NCBI GenBank assembly: GCA_013115125.1
Contig: JABANN010000273.1
Span: 1-44,449 of the forward strand
Length of the DNA: 44,449 nucleotides
Reading direction: 5' to 3'
Origin: Perkinsus olseni
Taxonomy: Eukaryota; Perkinsozoa; Perkinsida
The first letter of the stretch is position 1; the number at the start of each line of letters is the position of its first letter. Made by a program: the position numbers and the translations under genes. The notes under the pieces were generated by a model, which saw nothing but the letters and a program-made list of their open reading frames with translations, did not search any database and had not been told where the DNA came from. This document shows positions 11,139 to 25,400 of this stretch, one piece after another.

Positions 11139-14100
11139 CTACTGGTCTGTGTTCAGGAACAGAGCTACACCTTGCAAGATCCACACGCTAGGATGCTCAC
11201 GCGTACCTACGGCCAAAGAGCTGCGATCAGCGCGACAGCCTCGAGCTAAATATAATCTTACGAAGGTTGGCCTCGAACACAAGGCCGTTCCCCATGGCGT
11301 CTCGCCTCTTGGGGGTCAAATACACTGGAGTTGGCAATGACTCTCGCAGCTTCAACCGGGCAGCTTCAACAGGAATAATCTGATAGAAAAACCAATAAAA
11401 CACCCTCCCCCACAGCAGAGCCTACTTGTATGAGAGGCATCAGTACGACAAGCTGCTTTGGGTGCTGTCGGGCCAGTTCACCCCGGTCCACATCCCAGCG
11501 GGCTCCTTCCAAATAAAGCCCCTCCACATACGTTCCAAACTCTAGAGGTTCGACAACGTCCTCGGCTGTCATCATCTTCGTGACCTGATCGACGCCCCAC
11601 AGGAGGCCTTCCGTCGCCCTCTCGAAGATCTCTCACCTGAGTGTACAGAGTTGACTTATCTAAGGGCCAGCCTCTCTTCCGACAAGCTGCTTGAACGAGT
11701 GCTGACAGTAACGACTCGGGGACGTGCAAGCCAGCCAGCCACATGACGTTGGGGTCTCCCTCGGCGATCCATTTACTGTACTGTTCCAACCTGGCAGGGC
11801 AGAGGAGTGCCGTCTATCGAGAGAGGCGACGGCGCAAGCAGGGACTGGTCCATCGCAAGCTTCATTCACCTTCTTCTGAAATGATCCATCCAGCTGCCGA
11901 GTGGCTTCTCGCTACGAGGGGCCAACCGTGCCCAGTGGTTAGGAAGGAAGCCATTGAAAATAGAAGTCCCGAGCTCGTCCAGTTCGTTCGACATACCGAT
12001 TTCACCCACAAGGGCTCGCCCGAGATCAACTAGCGTGTCATACCTGACTGAAGCACTGACAACAAGCGACGAAAGGCCTCCCCTTACATGCTGGTCGCCA
12101 GAGCATTAAAGCGATCCACTTCCTGCGACAGGACAACCTCAGTCGGCGAGAGAGGCCCCTCGTCCTTGACGAACTTCAAGTCCTTCTTCGGGATCGCTGC
12201 GATGATATCCTGGCCTACAACAGAACACGAGACGATTTTCAAACGACTAGCAAATGGGCGGGCGTCACATGTCTGCTGAATGAACGCTTCTCTCGACATC
12301 CCTCCACCGCCGCTCGTGTCACCAGCTTGCATGGACAGCACGCCAAGCCACAGGTCCTTAGCAGAATTCGAGAAGTACCTTTTGGCAGAAAGCTCAACTG
12401 ATTAGAGACTGTTAAGTATATTTCGCTTATAGTCCTATCTTGCTTCGATAAGAAGCTACGCTGAAGCTCAGCTGAATGGCGGATGCCGAGAAGAAAGACG
12501 ACAGAAAGACGTTATAAGGAGATGAGAAGAAGACGTGTAAGGAAATGAAAGTTGCGATTCCAGACGGCAAAAGTCGGGCGTCTTGTCAATCGGTCGGTCT
12601 CTAACAAGACAGTACGCGAACTCGTACGTGATTTCTGCGTTCGGATGCAGTCCGAAGACCGCTGGCGACTGAGTGATCGGCAACGCCGTTATTGTGGTGA
12701 CGTAACTGACACAAGCTCCGGGAGAGGGAGCCGGCCGGGCGTAGGGATCTCACGCTTCGACGTCTAAGCTTCCCTTAGGGACGGTGTAATCATGACCGGA
12801 GCGACTGAAGTAGAAGTCTTGATTCTCATCGAAGACAAAGTCGCCCATGTACTCCTCAAGGTACGTACCTGACAGATGATAACATCTTTCGGATATCTTA
12901 TCCAGCAGTGAGGAAGATAAACAACTTCTGAGCCAACCGGGACGACCAGAGTCTCTCACGAGAAAGCAGTAGCAGTTAATTTCATCATTCGCCGACTCAT
13001 CCACACGTAAGCTGTGCTTGCTTCTTCTCATTCAGTCGGCGTCGCTTCAAAACGAGTCATGTTTCCACACAAATTCACACTCTTATTCCACCGCTGCGTC
13101 GACTGCCTTACACAGGACTCTCCGATCGTAGTTGTCAGTAACCCGTCCGCCATACATAGCCTCTCCGATCAAATACCGCATAGTTTCCCACGGCAAAGGA
13201 TCGTTGCTCTCCTGAGCCTTGTCGATGTATCTGAGAGAAGAGTCCAGCAGGACGATCGGCGCTAGGCGCCTACAACCGCAAGAGCTGGAAGGAGATCTTG
13301 AAATCAGATTCATTGAAATCATAGGGGACGTTCCAGCCGATGCTGCCGTATTTTCTCCTGTCTTGCACCACAGCATGGAAGAACGCCAAAACGAATATCA
13401 GTGGCTTGAACGCGTCATGGGTACCTGCCGACTCGGCAGTTCTATCTGGGTGAACCTCGGCAGTGCCGAGGTTCACCCAGATAGAACTCAGAGAAGAATC
13501 TTTCACATTCGTCAAGATCAGCGTCAGTGATCTTAGCATAACTCTGCTTCATATTCAACTTCAGTCCATCCGGCGGCTCGGTGACGACCTTCAAGCTCCT
13601 CTGCAAGATACCCAAGGGGAAGGCCTGCGTCGGCTGAGTCGTCAACCACAACCTGGCAGGAGAGTCGCTACGGCAGCGTATAGGTCGGTCGAAAAAAATG
13701 GTCCACAGCTGATCTAATCCATTCCAAGTTCGAGATATCGGAACGAGACCCAATGAGCTGAGTGGCTCATTAGACCAGAAATTTGTGAAGCTCTGGAACG
13801 GTCCTCGCTCCTTGTCCAGAAAAATTATCTTAAGAGTTTTTCTCTGCTGAATCAGCAGTGCTGATCCCGCGCTCACTCTCGTACACGAAAATGGTGGCCA
13901 TAGGATTATGAATATAGGTTACCTCGCGAATTCTTTATAGGTATTGTAATGAAGTAACAGTAGCAAAGATATGCGCAGGTTATCATCTCAATAATATTGA
14001 GCAGCGTCCCCTACGCCCTCATGAGCACCTGAAGTCACTATGTGGTTTGTGCATTCCTTCGAGTATCGTCTCCAGCGTCCTCAGCCATCGTGTCAGGAGA

Positions 14101-16400
14101 TGGCAGTTTTGTAGCATCACCCAGTGACCTCGCTGGTACCTGCCCATCATACTCTAAGAATCCAGCACTCGCCTCGTATCAACCTACCCAGCCTCGATAC
14201 TGGACTGTGCCACTGGTCCCATGCCCTGGCCCAACGCTAAGAATCGGAATCGACTCGGTGCCGTGAACCCCAGCTTCTCGCCGAGCTGTTGGACCTGGCC
14301 AGCCTCCGTGTAAATCTCAAACCGCGAAACAAACGTACATCGCTCTGAGGGTCGGCTCCGGGAGATAGGATAAACACAATCGGACTCTTCTCGTTGGACT
14401 GCTGGAATATCTTGTCATAAACCAAAGATGGTGGTTGGACCTGTCCGACCGCCACAAGACGACTGAGCTTCTCATCGCGAACCCCAACAAAGAGAGCATT
14501 CCAGAACCTTCCGTTCAGTAGGCCCTCACACAGAGCCCGATCCGGCACCCCCCATCTCCGCCGATTCTCCTCGATGCCCACCATAATGGCTTACGTAATA
14601 TTCTCCTAATCGCCACATAATGAAGTTTTTGATAGCATTCACAACACGATCAGTCCGTAGACAGCGAATCTGGCAAGGTGACTCTGCAACTGCCACCGCC
14701 CCCGCGACACAAGGCCCACCACAAGAAGCTGTTGGAATGGATCGCAGGTCTGGTCATAGCCCATCGGCATGGGGGAGCTCTCGGGCTGCTCCAAATCGAA
14801 CCATTCCTGAACCCCCACAAGGCGCCAGAAAACAGAGCGCCGACCTCACCCTCCACAGCAAGCCTCCCTCGGCACTGGACACGTCAGAAATGATATTCTC
14901 AAAGCACTCACCGAGGCCAGGCAGTACCTACCCTTCCGCAACTCAGCCCATCATACACTCTCAAGCGAACCCACCTGCATGTCCTTCCAACCGGTATCGG
15001 GCAGCCAGTCAGGGTGAGGGTTCGGAATGGCAACCTTGACAGTAACGACGCTTTCGTGACCAAATTTTTGTAGCGAAGAAGGACGCAGAGACCGATTCCG
15101 GCCATCTGCGGGAACCCCGACGCGCAGAACAATCATCTGTCGAAAGAGGAAAATTGGAAAAATCTTAAAAGCGAAGATATCCCAGCCCACAGAAATTCAA
15201 TCCCAACTACTTACAAACCGTAACAATCGTATCATTCGGCCCGGAGTTAACCTACCTTTTCCAAGCTCGGATTCCCTTTAAGGAAGAACTCATGATCTTC
15301 CCTGACGAGCTCGTCCTCGCCTTCCATTATCATACAGGTCATTTGGAACGAGTAGAGCAGCTTGTGGCGCTCAAACAACTACATCGCGAAGGGCAGGCCT
15401 CCATGAACAGACCAATCCAGATGATGCTTACCCCCATGCAAGTGAAATCATAGACGTTCTGAGTAAGCTTTTCTCTCACATTCTTCAGCCGATTGTCGAT
15501 AATTTTATCAGGTTTGGCTTCCCGAAGCGCCTGAGATGGATCGCCATCGCCAACTCACAGTGTGCTCCTCAGCCGACCTGCTCAAACACCGCTAGATAGG
15601 ACCCGAGAGAATACTCGTACATCTCGGAGATGGCACTGAGGCCCTGCGTTGCGAAATACCTGTAAAACCGATGGAAGGATTCTCTCGCCAGAAGACCGCC
15701 TTTCTTCTCACAGTATGCTGCCCCTCTTAGCAACTTCCGAGTATATCTCCCTCGTGTTATCAATCTCCACACTCGTCCGTGCTGCCGTCTCAAGCGCCTA
15801 CTGAGTAACGACTATAAACCACGCCCAGACAGGCTGTGGAAGCATCCCGCGTGACCCATTTTCTCAGCGGAAATAAACAAGACTATCTTATAGGGAATTT
15901 CCTGCAGATTTACATTCTGTTATCATATGTGTCTGCTACTGTGTCGGGCTCGATACAGAATCTGCACATCGACTCCAAGCGACTCGTTGAAGAGCATGCC
16001 AGCGGCGGGAACACACGGGACGGCTCCCCCCTGCCAGATCCCCGACCCTCAGCCACACAACCGACCTCTGTGATCTCAAGAGCCTTCGTCTTAGCCGTCT
16101 GCAAAGTCTGTATGAGATCCTCGTTGTCCAGAATAGAACCTGAATATTATGCGATGGAGAGGTGCGGGCATGTCGTGTAAAGTCTCCTCACCTTTGGATG
16201 CCGCCAGTTCCCTCAGCAGCGTATCTTCTAGATTTTTCTGTATCTTAACCGTACCAGAAAATCCGCCCCAAATTTCCGAAAATTATCTTCCCCACCTGTC
16301 GATTTTCGCTCATAGACTGAACCAGTTGCTGCCGCTCCGCCTGCAAGTCAGGCCGCTCGAATCCGACCACCACATTCAGCAGCTGAGCCGCCAGTCCATC
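11139..16400 (-). other. Dynein AAA6 and C-terminal domain
   Basis: Landmarks are [20 protein letters not shown] near 16360, [19 protein letters not shown] near 15630, [11 protein letters not shown] near 14980 and [17 protein letters not shown] (about 14390-14340). Later come [20 protein letters not shown] (about 13380-13320), [13 protein letters not shown] near 11520 and [17 protein letters not shown] near 11320. The stop follows [12 protein letters not shown]. Confidence 0.82.
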
Positions 16401-19400
16401 CAGTGTAACCTAGCCAACCATCATCAAACAGGCGACGAAGGCTCCACCCACCGTGTAGTTGATGATGGATACCTTCCCCATAACCTCTGGAGAGTATCTT
16501 GGATTCGATATACGAGTTGTCATGAAGAGTACAAAGGTATCAGACCACTCAATGGTGTTGTCGCCCAACGTGAGCATCTTCTGACCGTTCTGCATCACAT
16601 ACCTAAAAGAGCACTTAAGTTTCGCCCGCAATACGAAAAACAAATTTTGCATTCGCGAGAGATGTGTTCTTCGCGGAATGGTCTCCACCGCCGACTGTAA
16701 TTCCCATGGGGATCTGACTTCATACCACATCTCGCGATTTTCATCATCTCAGGTACGTGAAACTCCAGTCGTGAGCCCGAACCAACGGTGATACCAACTT
16801 TCTCCTCGTATCAAAGGCATTCCTAGCCCTCTGCTATCCCTCCGACGAGTATCCCACCTCTTCTCCAGCACCGGATCGATCATGGGATCGATTTCCTCAT
16901 CGAGGTTCTCGAACAGGAAGGGCTTGCCGTACTGTATAGCCAGCTCAAGATATCTGATAAAACCAACCAATAGTATACCCGAGAAAACAACTTCTTCGAA
17001 GTCACCAGCCACGAAACTCGCCTATCTCAGATCGCACGACCGAATCCCTCATTTGCCTCGCACACTCATCAGATCATGTCCGCTATTGTCCACCCTCCTC
17101 TAACCCGCATCTTCCATTACTTAATGTATTCGTCATTGAAGGTCTTCACCGTCAACCCGCCGTTGGACTTCTCCTCTTTCTTCTTCAACCACGTCACAGC
17201 CTGCATCTGAGAATATTCACCCGAAAACCAACAATTCCTAATCGAGATACACCGGCGCCGGGCAGCGCCGCCTGGTGGTCCTTCCTCAACGGACAAGGCC
17301 TCTCGAAATACTGCTGCATCTACTAGCTATTGCCATCAGTGAGAGATCGATCAGGGATCACCGGTGATTTTCCCTCACCTGCGGGTCCACACAAAGCGGG
17401 AACCGATTAGTTCTCGTAGTCAGGATGCCGTTCTGGACGCTCAACTCATCACTAGGCAGACCCTGCGAGCTCCACAGCGCCACTTCAACATCCGACGTCA
17501 GCAGAGCCTCCAATCTGAGCATAAATACAGCGTTGAGGAAACGCAAGAGAGCAAGTGGACCCACTTGAAGTCTCCACTAGTCGGTATATCAGCTTCGACC
17601 ACCCTGTGGTGCCAGTCACCATAGAGCATCTCATTTCTGAACTGATGATTGAACGGCCCCGCATAGGAGATGAAGGCCGACCCCAAAAGACAGTCGCCAA
17701 CCAACCGTTTCTTCTTTTCACCTAGAAGAGGGAAATCATACGTTTGCAACCTCTCCATAACAAGCAAGCTTCGACCAAAGATACTCCCGCTTGCAACAAG
17801 GTATTTCTCGTTTGCCCCAGGATACCACCGACCCAGACTTCAAGCCCCCTCCCTACCTTGGAGTGTGATATCCTCAGACCATCTCGCCCTCTCCGACCCC
17901 AAACCATCAATCAACTTCGACGCTGCCTCCAACTTCCTCTGCATCGTGTCCGCTTCCTCCTCCAACGCCTTCAATACCGCACTCTGTTTCACTTCCTCCT
18001 CGCTCAACTTCTGGATATTCTCAGCCAGCGTCCTCAGCTCCTCATTAATCCTCTCCAAATTAGCCTCAGCCTCCTCCTTTTTCTGCGTCAACTCTGCCAC
18101 CAACTTCCTCTTCGGCTCCACCGTCCGTGCCACCTCGTGGTACTTGATCATCGCCTTCACCCACTGCAACAGGCCGAACCCCGCCTTTGAGATGTTCTTC
18201 ATATTATCCCCTTCGAACACGTCTTTGTCTTTCGCCAGCAACTCCTTGATCTTCTTGATCTGACACGAGTAGTGGAGAAAAAGTAATAACATGAAACGCT
18301 TCGCTCCGCCTTCTCACCTGCCGGTCTTTCATGTCATCCTTCTTATATACCTGCAGAGCCCTCAATAGTCCAACATCACTCAGCATCTGCTTGGCCGCGG
18401 CCCAACCTGCAATATCCCATCATCAACCTCTGGGTCCTTCCCAATTCACCCAAACGAAAATCGCCGATACATGAATTCCCAGCCCGCCGACAGCCGCCAC
18501 GACCGATTACGAAACGCGAACTCCTTAAGTAACAAGATCTCCCGAAAACACGCTCGCTAAAAAGATACTCCATGATTCCCCCAGATCCGTGCAAACTAAC
18601 CTCCATTCTCATCCTCCTTGCCCAAGGGCTTCAATATCAGCACACATTGACAGACTATCATAACCGGTGCCGGAGGGCTGGCCATAGACTTCACTTCGGT
18701 GATGTCTTTCTTATCGAGTTCTTCCAACGCCTTGGCCGCCATATCAAGCGCTGGCAAGGCCCTGAAGACACAACCATCACAGGCACACGAGCGTCAAGTC
18801 CGAACCAAGATACGGGAAAAAATCTGTGATACAGAAAAGACACGATCGATGAACGCCCTCTGCAAAATAACGTACACACATTCACGACTGACCGATTGGC
18901 TTTTTGTGATATAGCGCCCAAAACGCGACGGAGGAAGTGATAGATGATGAAGAATTTTCCGTAAATTCCGAATCTGTAATTATTTCAGTCTCATTATTGA
19001 GTATGATAGCCTCAAGAATCCTAAGAATGCATCCTGAACCCCCGGCCGTATCGATTTGGTGATCCAACCCACTCAGCCAATGCTGTATCAGCGTCCTCCT
19101 TTTCTCGCTGTATGATAACATTATCATCAGCGATCTGCTTGGCCTGCTCATTGGCAACCTTCTGATGCTTCGACACCGTGATAGACTTCTCGTTGATCTC
19201 TTCGATCAGCGTGCCCACTGCTAAGGCCTTCTCGTCAACAACGACTTTTTTCTCCGCTAAATCCTTGCCTGAAGACAAATGAAAAGAAATCACCAGCCCT
19301 GTCTACAGAGGACCAAAGTCGACCAAAGATTCCATCTTACGGGCGTCAATTGCGTAAAGATTCTCACAGAGAGGCATACAATAATAGACGACGTCCCAAA

Positions 19401-22400
19401 ATCTATGCTTGTTTCTGAGATCCCCTTCAACGGAAACGGCGAGACGCTCCTTGGCGCATTCGTGCAAAGAAATCTACGAAGAGCCCTCCGAACGTTCACA
19501 GGCCCTCGGGTCAATTCCTAGATAATTTTAGTGCCGCAAGTCCACCCAGTCCCGCACACACGTCCCTCCTCCACGACTAGCCTTCAGCGCGACTTACTCA
19601 TCACTGTCACTTGATTGGCCGCCTGAATGAGTTTGTCCAACCCTCCACCCAATCGCTGCGTTTGGGCATCAATCGTTTTCCGATTCTTCGCCAACAGGTC
19701 CTCATAACCCGACAAAAAGTCCAGGTAATTTTTCGGAGTCGCGAAGTTGCGTCTTTTGAACCTACGGAACGGGAGCCTAGGCGCTCAGAACCACCTGCCA
19801 ACTCCATCACAGCTCAAACCAAGGCAAGTCACCCTCGCGTTGCGGATGAGAGACTCTCTGATCATCCCGCGACGCGCGCAAACCGACGGCTTCTCGGTTG
19901 TCAGCATAGAAGGCATACTGAATCCCTTAGATGTAATAGTGTATCGTAATTTTTGTCAAAATTTTTCCTAATTAAACAATCTACGAATCTCAGGATATGA
20001 ATACGGCAGCAGAAATGAATCAATACGGAACGCAAAATTGAGGCGAGGCCCGCCAGAGGACTCACTTTGCCTCGAAATCTGGACTGTACTTGGTGGTCAC
20101 TGAAAGGTGCGCCTCACAAATGAACTGATTAATATCCTGTCTGTTATCAGCGGGAACGTCACACCTGGCAGCAACAGGTCCCAGGTTCGAGTCCCACACC
20201 CGGCACTTTTTACTCTGCCAATAACTGAGTCGCCACTGCCAATAGAGCGTCTGTAGGCCACGGCTGGAACCAGTCGATTGTCGTACACGTCACAAGACCC
20301 GGGAAGTTCCTGCAACGCACTCTGAGGGCAGAGCCAGCCGGACTCATCGCCAGCACCAAGTGAAGCTGAGATCTGATATGATTGACCTGAACAAACGCGC
20401 ACTTCCACATCTTTTCACGAGCGATATTTTATGCTACTCGTACACTATCAATAGATTTCAGTATTCTATCAGCCAACTTGAGTAACACTATGATCAACGT
20501 CACCTTTCTATGCTACTCATGCACTACTAAAATGTATATCTCTAAGAGGCCTGCTAAAGGCGTCATAATCTACCCGTTTCCCAACGTCAATCAATTCAAG
20601 ACGGACAGATTTCAACACTTCAAAAACTGCGCCCCAAAGCCCCTCTTACGCAATAGCTCCACATGCGACTCTCACTAACTCCCTCCGCCTTAGCCTTGCC
20701 TCGCACCCCCGAGATCAAAGATTCCTTCTCGTCATCAGCGAACAATGCCGGTACCATCCCAACCGTCAGCATGTTATTAATATACTCCAAAAACCCCTCT
20801 TCAACCACATTCGCGTCCGTAAACAGGAACGTCTGCGGTCCCTTCACTGCCGCCTGGTACAGCGCCTTCAAATCCTCTTTCAAATTGCTATCTCCATACC
20901 CTCGGCACAACGTAATCTCATACAGCGCCTGCTCGGCCGCAAACGCGGCCAACTTCGTCAAACTCTGCTTCCCCAACCCTCCTATACCCACCAGAAGGGC
21001 ATTACCCTGGGGCAACCGCAATATCCGATGAATCCTCGTCATATGCCGCAGAGCGTCGACGAAGAGAACCAAGTTCATCGCGCTGTTGTTCATATTATAC
21101 AGCTCCAATACCGCCGCGAGAATCCCATTCACCGCCTTCCAATCGGTCATATCCTCATACAACCGCACCTCTCCGGTCGGCTCATCCGCCTCCAAGATGC
21201 TCACAACGTCCTTGAAGTCGCCGAAAACCAGCGGTTCTCTCAAAGCCTCTTCCCGACACTCCGGAAAATGCTTCTCAATAATCTCCCCCATAAGTTGATC
21301 ATCAACGTAGTCCCGCTCGCTGTCATTGATCAGTCGATCAGCATAAACTCTTCGAAACTCATGTCGCCACAGCCGCACCAATTTCGCGGCCGTCGTGATC
21401 ACCTGCGGGTCCGCCTGACACACACCCTGATAGACCCGAGACAAATCTCGCAAATTGAAAATATAATGGAACTTGGAGGGGCTCCTCGGAAGGTTCTCGA
21501 CCACGTCTCGGTGTAACGACAAAGTCACATTCGGCAGTCTCAACGCCATATGACGAACCTGAGGAAAACCGATGAAACCAAATCTTGCTCTCTTGCATTT
21601 CCCCAACGCACCTCATCTCCAAACAACACGAACATCCCCTTCAATATTGAGCTGTAGATCTTATCGATGGTCTCCGTAGACGGGAATGTAATGCCAATCG
21701 CACAGTACAGGCTGACGACCCGCGGGTCGATCGAATTCCTGCCCGCCCCAGGAGGCTGCATAGCCGCTATATGCTCAACATCTTGAATGATAATTTTCTC
21801 CAGATCTCCGCTCCGCTCGTACCTACCAATATCAAATCCGTCACTGCGCCCTGAAATTATCTCACATAAATCCTTTTTCCACAACAAACTTGAGCAGAGC
21901 CAACGGCTGCTGCGTCCCGTACTTATCAATCTTGGGCATCGACAAGTCGTCCACAAAGATGCGCAAAGTCTTGCCCTGTTCCGGTCCGAACAAGCGCCCT
22001 GGTAAGAAAAATCTCAAACGAAAGCTTCGCTCCGCCTACCTGTTCGCTTAAAAATATTATCCTCAATATTCCGCTGAAAGTCGGCCGAACTCGTCCGACT
22101 AGAAAAATTGATCAACAACATCTGACTCGTCTCCACCGGCTCGGTCTCCAGAGAATTTATGATCGTCACTGATTTTGCAGTTCCTAAAAATGAAACCTAT
22201 CCTGCTCTGAGAATGCGTAAAGCAGGACGCCAGCGAAAATCTTTTTGACGTCAAAATTTCCGAAAAATTTCCAGTCGACGAGGCGCCGAAGAATAACGAC
22301 AAAACTCCAATCCTGCGAGTCCTACCAGATTCGCCCACAAACAAGCACGGCGCCTTCACCCTTGCAAACTGCGACCGCAGCCACGAGTATCTTGTCGTGT

Positions 22401-25400
22401 CCACCGTGGGCACCAAAATGGAGTTGAAATCTCGATCAGGCGAGCCTTCCTCATATACAGCCACTCGCTCTTTCCATGGCACCCATTTCTCCCTCGCCGA
22501 ATCAAACAGCATCTCATACAGCGACTCCTTAGGCAACTTGACTTCGCCGATTTCGCTGAGCTTTTTCTCCTTCACCAGATTCTTCATGAAATTGTCGAAT
22601 TGATCCCGAGTTCGTTCTTCCAGTACCGAGCCAAGCGACCAAACCATCGTAAATATGAAGACCGCAGCGATCGTTTGGGGCTTCTTCTGACCAGCCTCCT
22701 CAGAGACGATCATGCTGTCGAAAATTCTGCTCAGTTGGACGACATAATCCGTCCCAACCTGGCTTCGGGGCAAGCTTCCCGCGAGCGGGCCATCGGACAG
22801 GACCTCCCCATCAACCCTACCGTCACAAAGGAGCGCCAAGCACGGCCTCACCCATTTCACAAACCTAAAAACACATCTCAGCGGAGCGAAGCAAATGCCA
22901 TTTTCACTACATTTCCATCAGAATTTTCTCCACCTTCTCCCCCTTCCCTCTCGCCCATCGATCATAAAATGGCGCCGGTCCAAGGTCCTTGTCATCAACA
23001 TAAACCATTCCACAACGCGAGATGGTAGCTGGTGAGGCGTACTGCAGATTGTCAACCTCAAAAAGCATCGCGCAATGCTTCTCCAGCCTTATCCGCTCGC
23101 CATTATTAAGCGTGAGAATTTTATTATCATCCATCACTGAGTTCATATTCTCGACCCACACCGCGTCAACATCACCATCATACAAAATATATCTTTTCTC
23201 CGCTCCCCTTCCCGCTGGCACCGGTTGATTGATATCACGGAATATTTTACTCAGCAGTCCATCCGTCCAGTCTCTCGTCGCCGGGTCCAGCACGCCATAC
23301 AGCTCGTTCACCGTAACCATCTTCGGGTTGATCGGGAACAAATGAGTAGGCGTATCGAAAGCTCGCTTCTGGGCCCCCGCGAGGCACTCAATGACCGCCG
23401 ACTTGCCAGCCATAGTTTTACCTAGTGAAACAAGTACTCCAGGGAGTGGCGTTCATCACCATCTAAGCGGACTTTCATCGAGGAAACTGGTAGTGGGAAA
23501 CCCGGACCCGAGTGACCCTAGAGTGAGCCGAAAACGACGGAAAGAAAATCACTGAAATTTTCCGAGCTCATTGTAAGGCTGTTGATTTCAATAGCACGCA
23601 CGCGCCTTCGCGCATTCAAGCGGCGATGAGAGCGAATTCTCTCCCGATAATAATTGATCCCAGGATGTTTAGAAATGCCCGTTCATTCGAGGGCAGTTGA
23701 ACGTTCAGCTAATAGTCAGAAGATGGATTTTTTCCCAGCCATTAAGACGGCGACAAAACTTTTCGAACCTTGGTGAATACTGCATTCGAGCTTCGAGCCC
23801 ATGTATTCCGCAGAAATGAGGAACATGCGGAGCCACCGGCGACTCACCAACGACCATCGTCGTGTGCCTCGTCAGCATCGTCTCATACAGTTGCATGACC
23901 TTATCCACTTGGAGGAGGTAGAGATCCTCAAATCGATGCTTCATGCTGCGACTCCCCAGCTCCTCCTCAATGGCCTTCTTCAAGCTTGGATACCCCACTC
24001 GTGGACACTCTAGACCAGGGAAGAGATCGCTGAGCAACCCCTGGAAGAGGGGTACCTGAGACCAGTGGAATCGATCGAAGGCCATTTGCGTTGACGACGT
24101 ATCCTATCACACTTGCCAGGAAGCCGTACTAGAACGAAATTCGGCGACCGAAAGACGGAGGGACAGATACGTTGATAACTTGAATCGACTCCGCCAGAAC
24201 ACATTTAAGCCGCCCAAAATACCCCTCCACCTTCCCGCAAGTCGCGAAATCAACTTGACCGAAACCTTGCCCGAAAACAAAACCCGATCACACGCCCTTT
24301 CCCCCTCGCAATTGAGCCAAGGCCTCCCAGCCCTACATCCTCCTTCACGAATTTGGGCATGTTCATGTCTCTGAGGGCCCGCATAAGGACAACATCCTCC
24401 GGCAGGTCGGCCGATGACCTCTTCAAATCACCAGCCATCACCAGAACCGACTTCAACGCCCGAAGCTTGAAGTCGTAATGGTACCTAAACCCCAGCCATA
24501 AATCTCCAGACAAACCGAATGCGGATATGGTAGTAGGCGACCTCGATGTCTTCCTCGAGCTTCAAAAATAAACAGTGAAAACGAAATCACTGGCGGAATC
24601 CAATGCCTCAAAGCAGGCAGCATACATTACAAACATAGTCACACAAACCGGATGTAAGCCAAGCAGCAAGCTTCAGTCGAATATGAGGGCTCCCGGACAG
24701 TGTCCGACGGACACAAGTTAGTATATGAGTTCTAAGCAAAGATTAACGAGTATAATGCACCAAAGACGGTTCGTAAACCTTTCTCCGAGAAGCTAAAAGA
24801 TCCCCCGGCCCATTATTACTGTTTCGAGAGCTGCCCCTGTGCCAGAGAGTACAAGACGGTCATCTTATTAGCCAACACCTTCGCCTTCCCGAAGCCCTCA
24901 GACATCAGCATATTCTCGCAAATCATAAGTAAGTCAGGAACGATCATGACCACCGGCCGGAACATCGCCTTCAGATTATCCGGCAACTCCGTCCGCCCAG
25001 CATACCCCGGATTCATAGTTATAAAATACCCAATCGTACTCCTCAGCGTCACGTCCCTTCCCAGCAGCTCAATCGTCGGACTGCGCTGGGCCAGCCCCAT
25101 CTGGATCGACTTGATCTGGGCACTCACGACCGACAGGACTTCCGCGTTGATTCGGTTGAACTCATCGAAGCAGCCCCAGAAACCAGCCTCTGCTAGGCCA
25201 GAGAAAATCGTTCCTACCACGTACAGTAACATTCAAAACGGAACGTATAGGGAACGATACGGGATATATAGGGTACGATATCCCCGATACTCACCCATAG
25301 CTTTGAAATCGAGACCTTCACCACAGTTAAAGACAACACATCGAATCGCCAGACTCTTGGCCAAGTCCTTCACCGTCTCAGTCTTCCCAGTACCTGTTCA

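Noticed and set aside
25240-25295. Imperfect repeats of TATAGGG and ACGATA in a dynein intron
   Set aside because: Short, imprecise and without splice-site or tRNA features.
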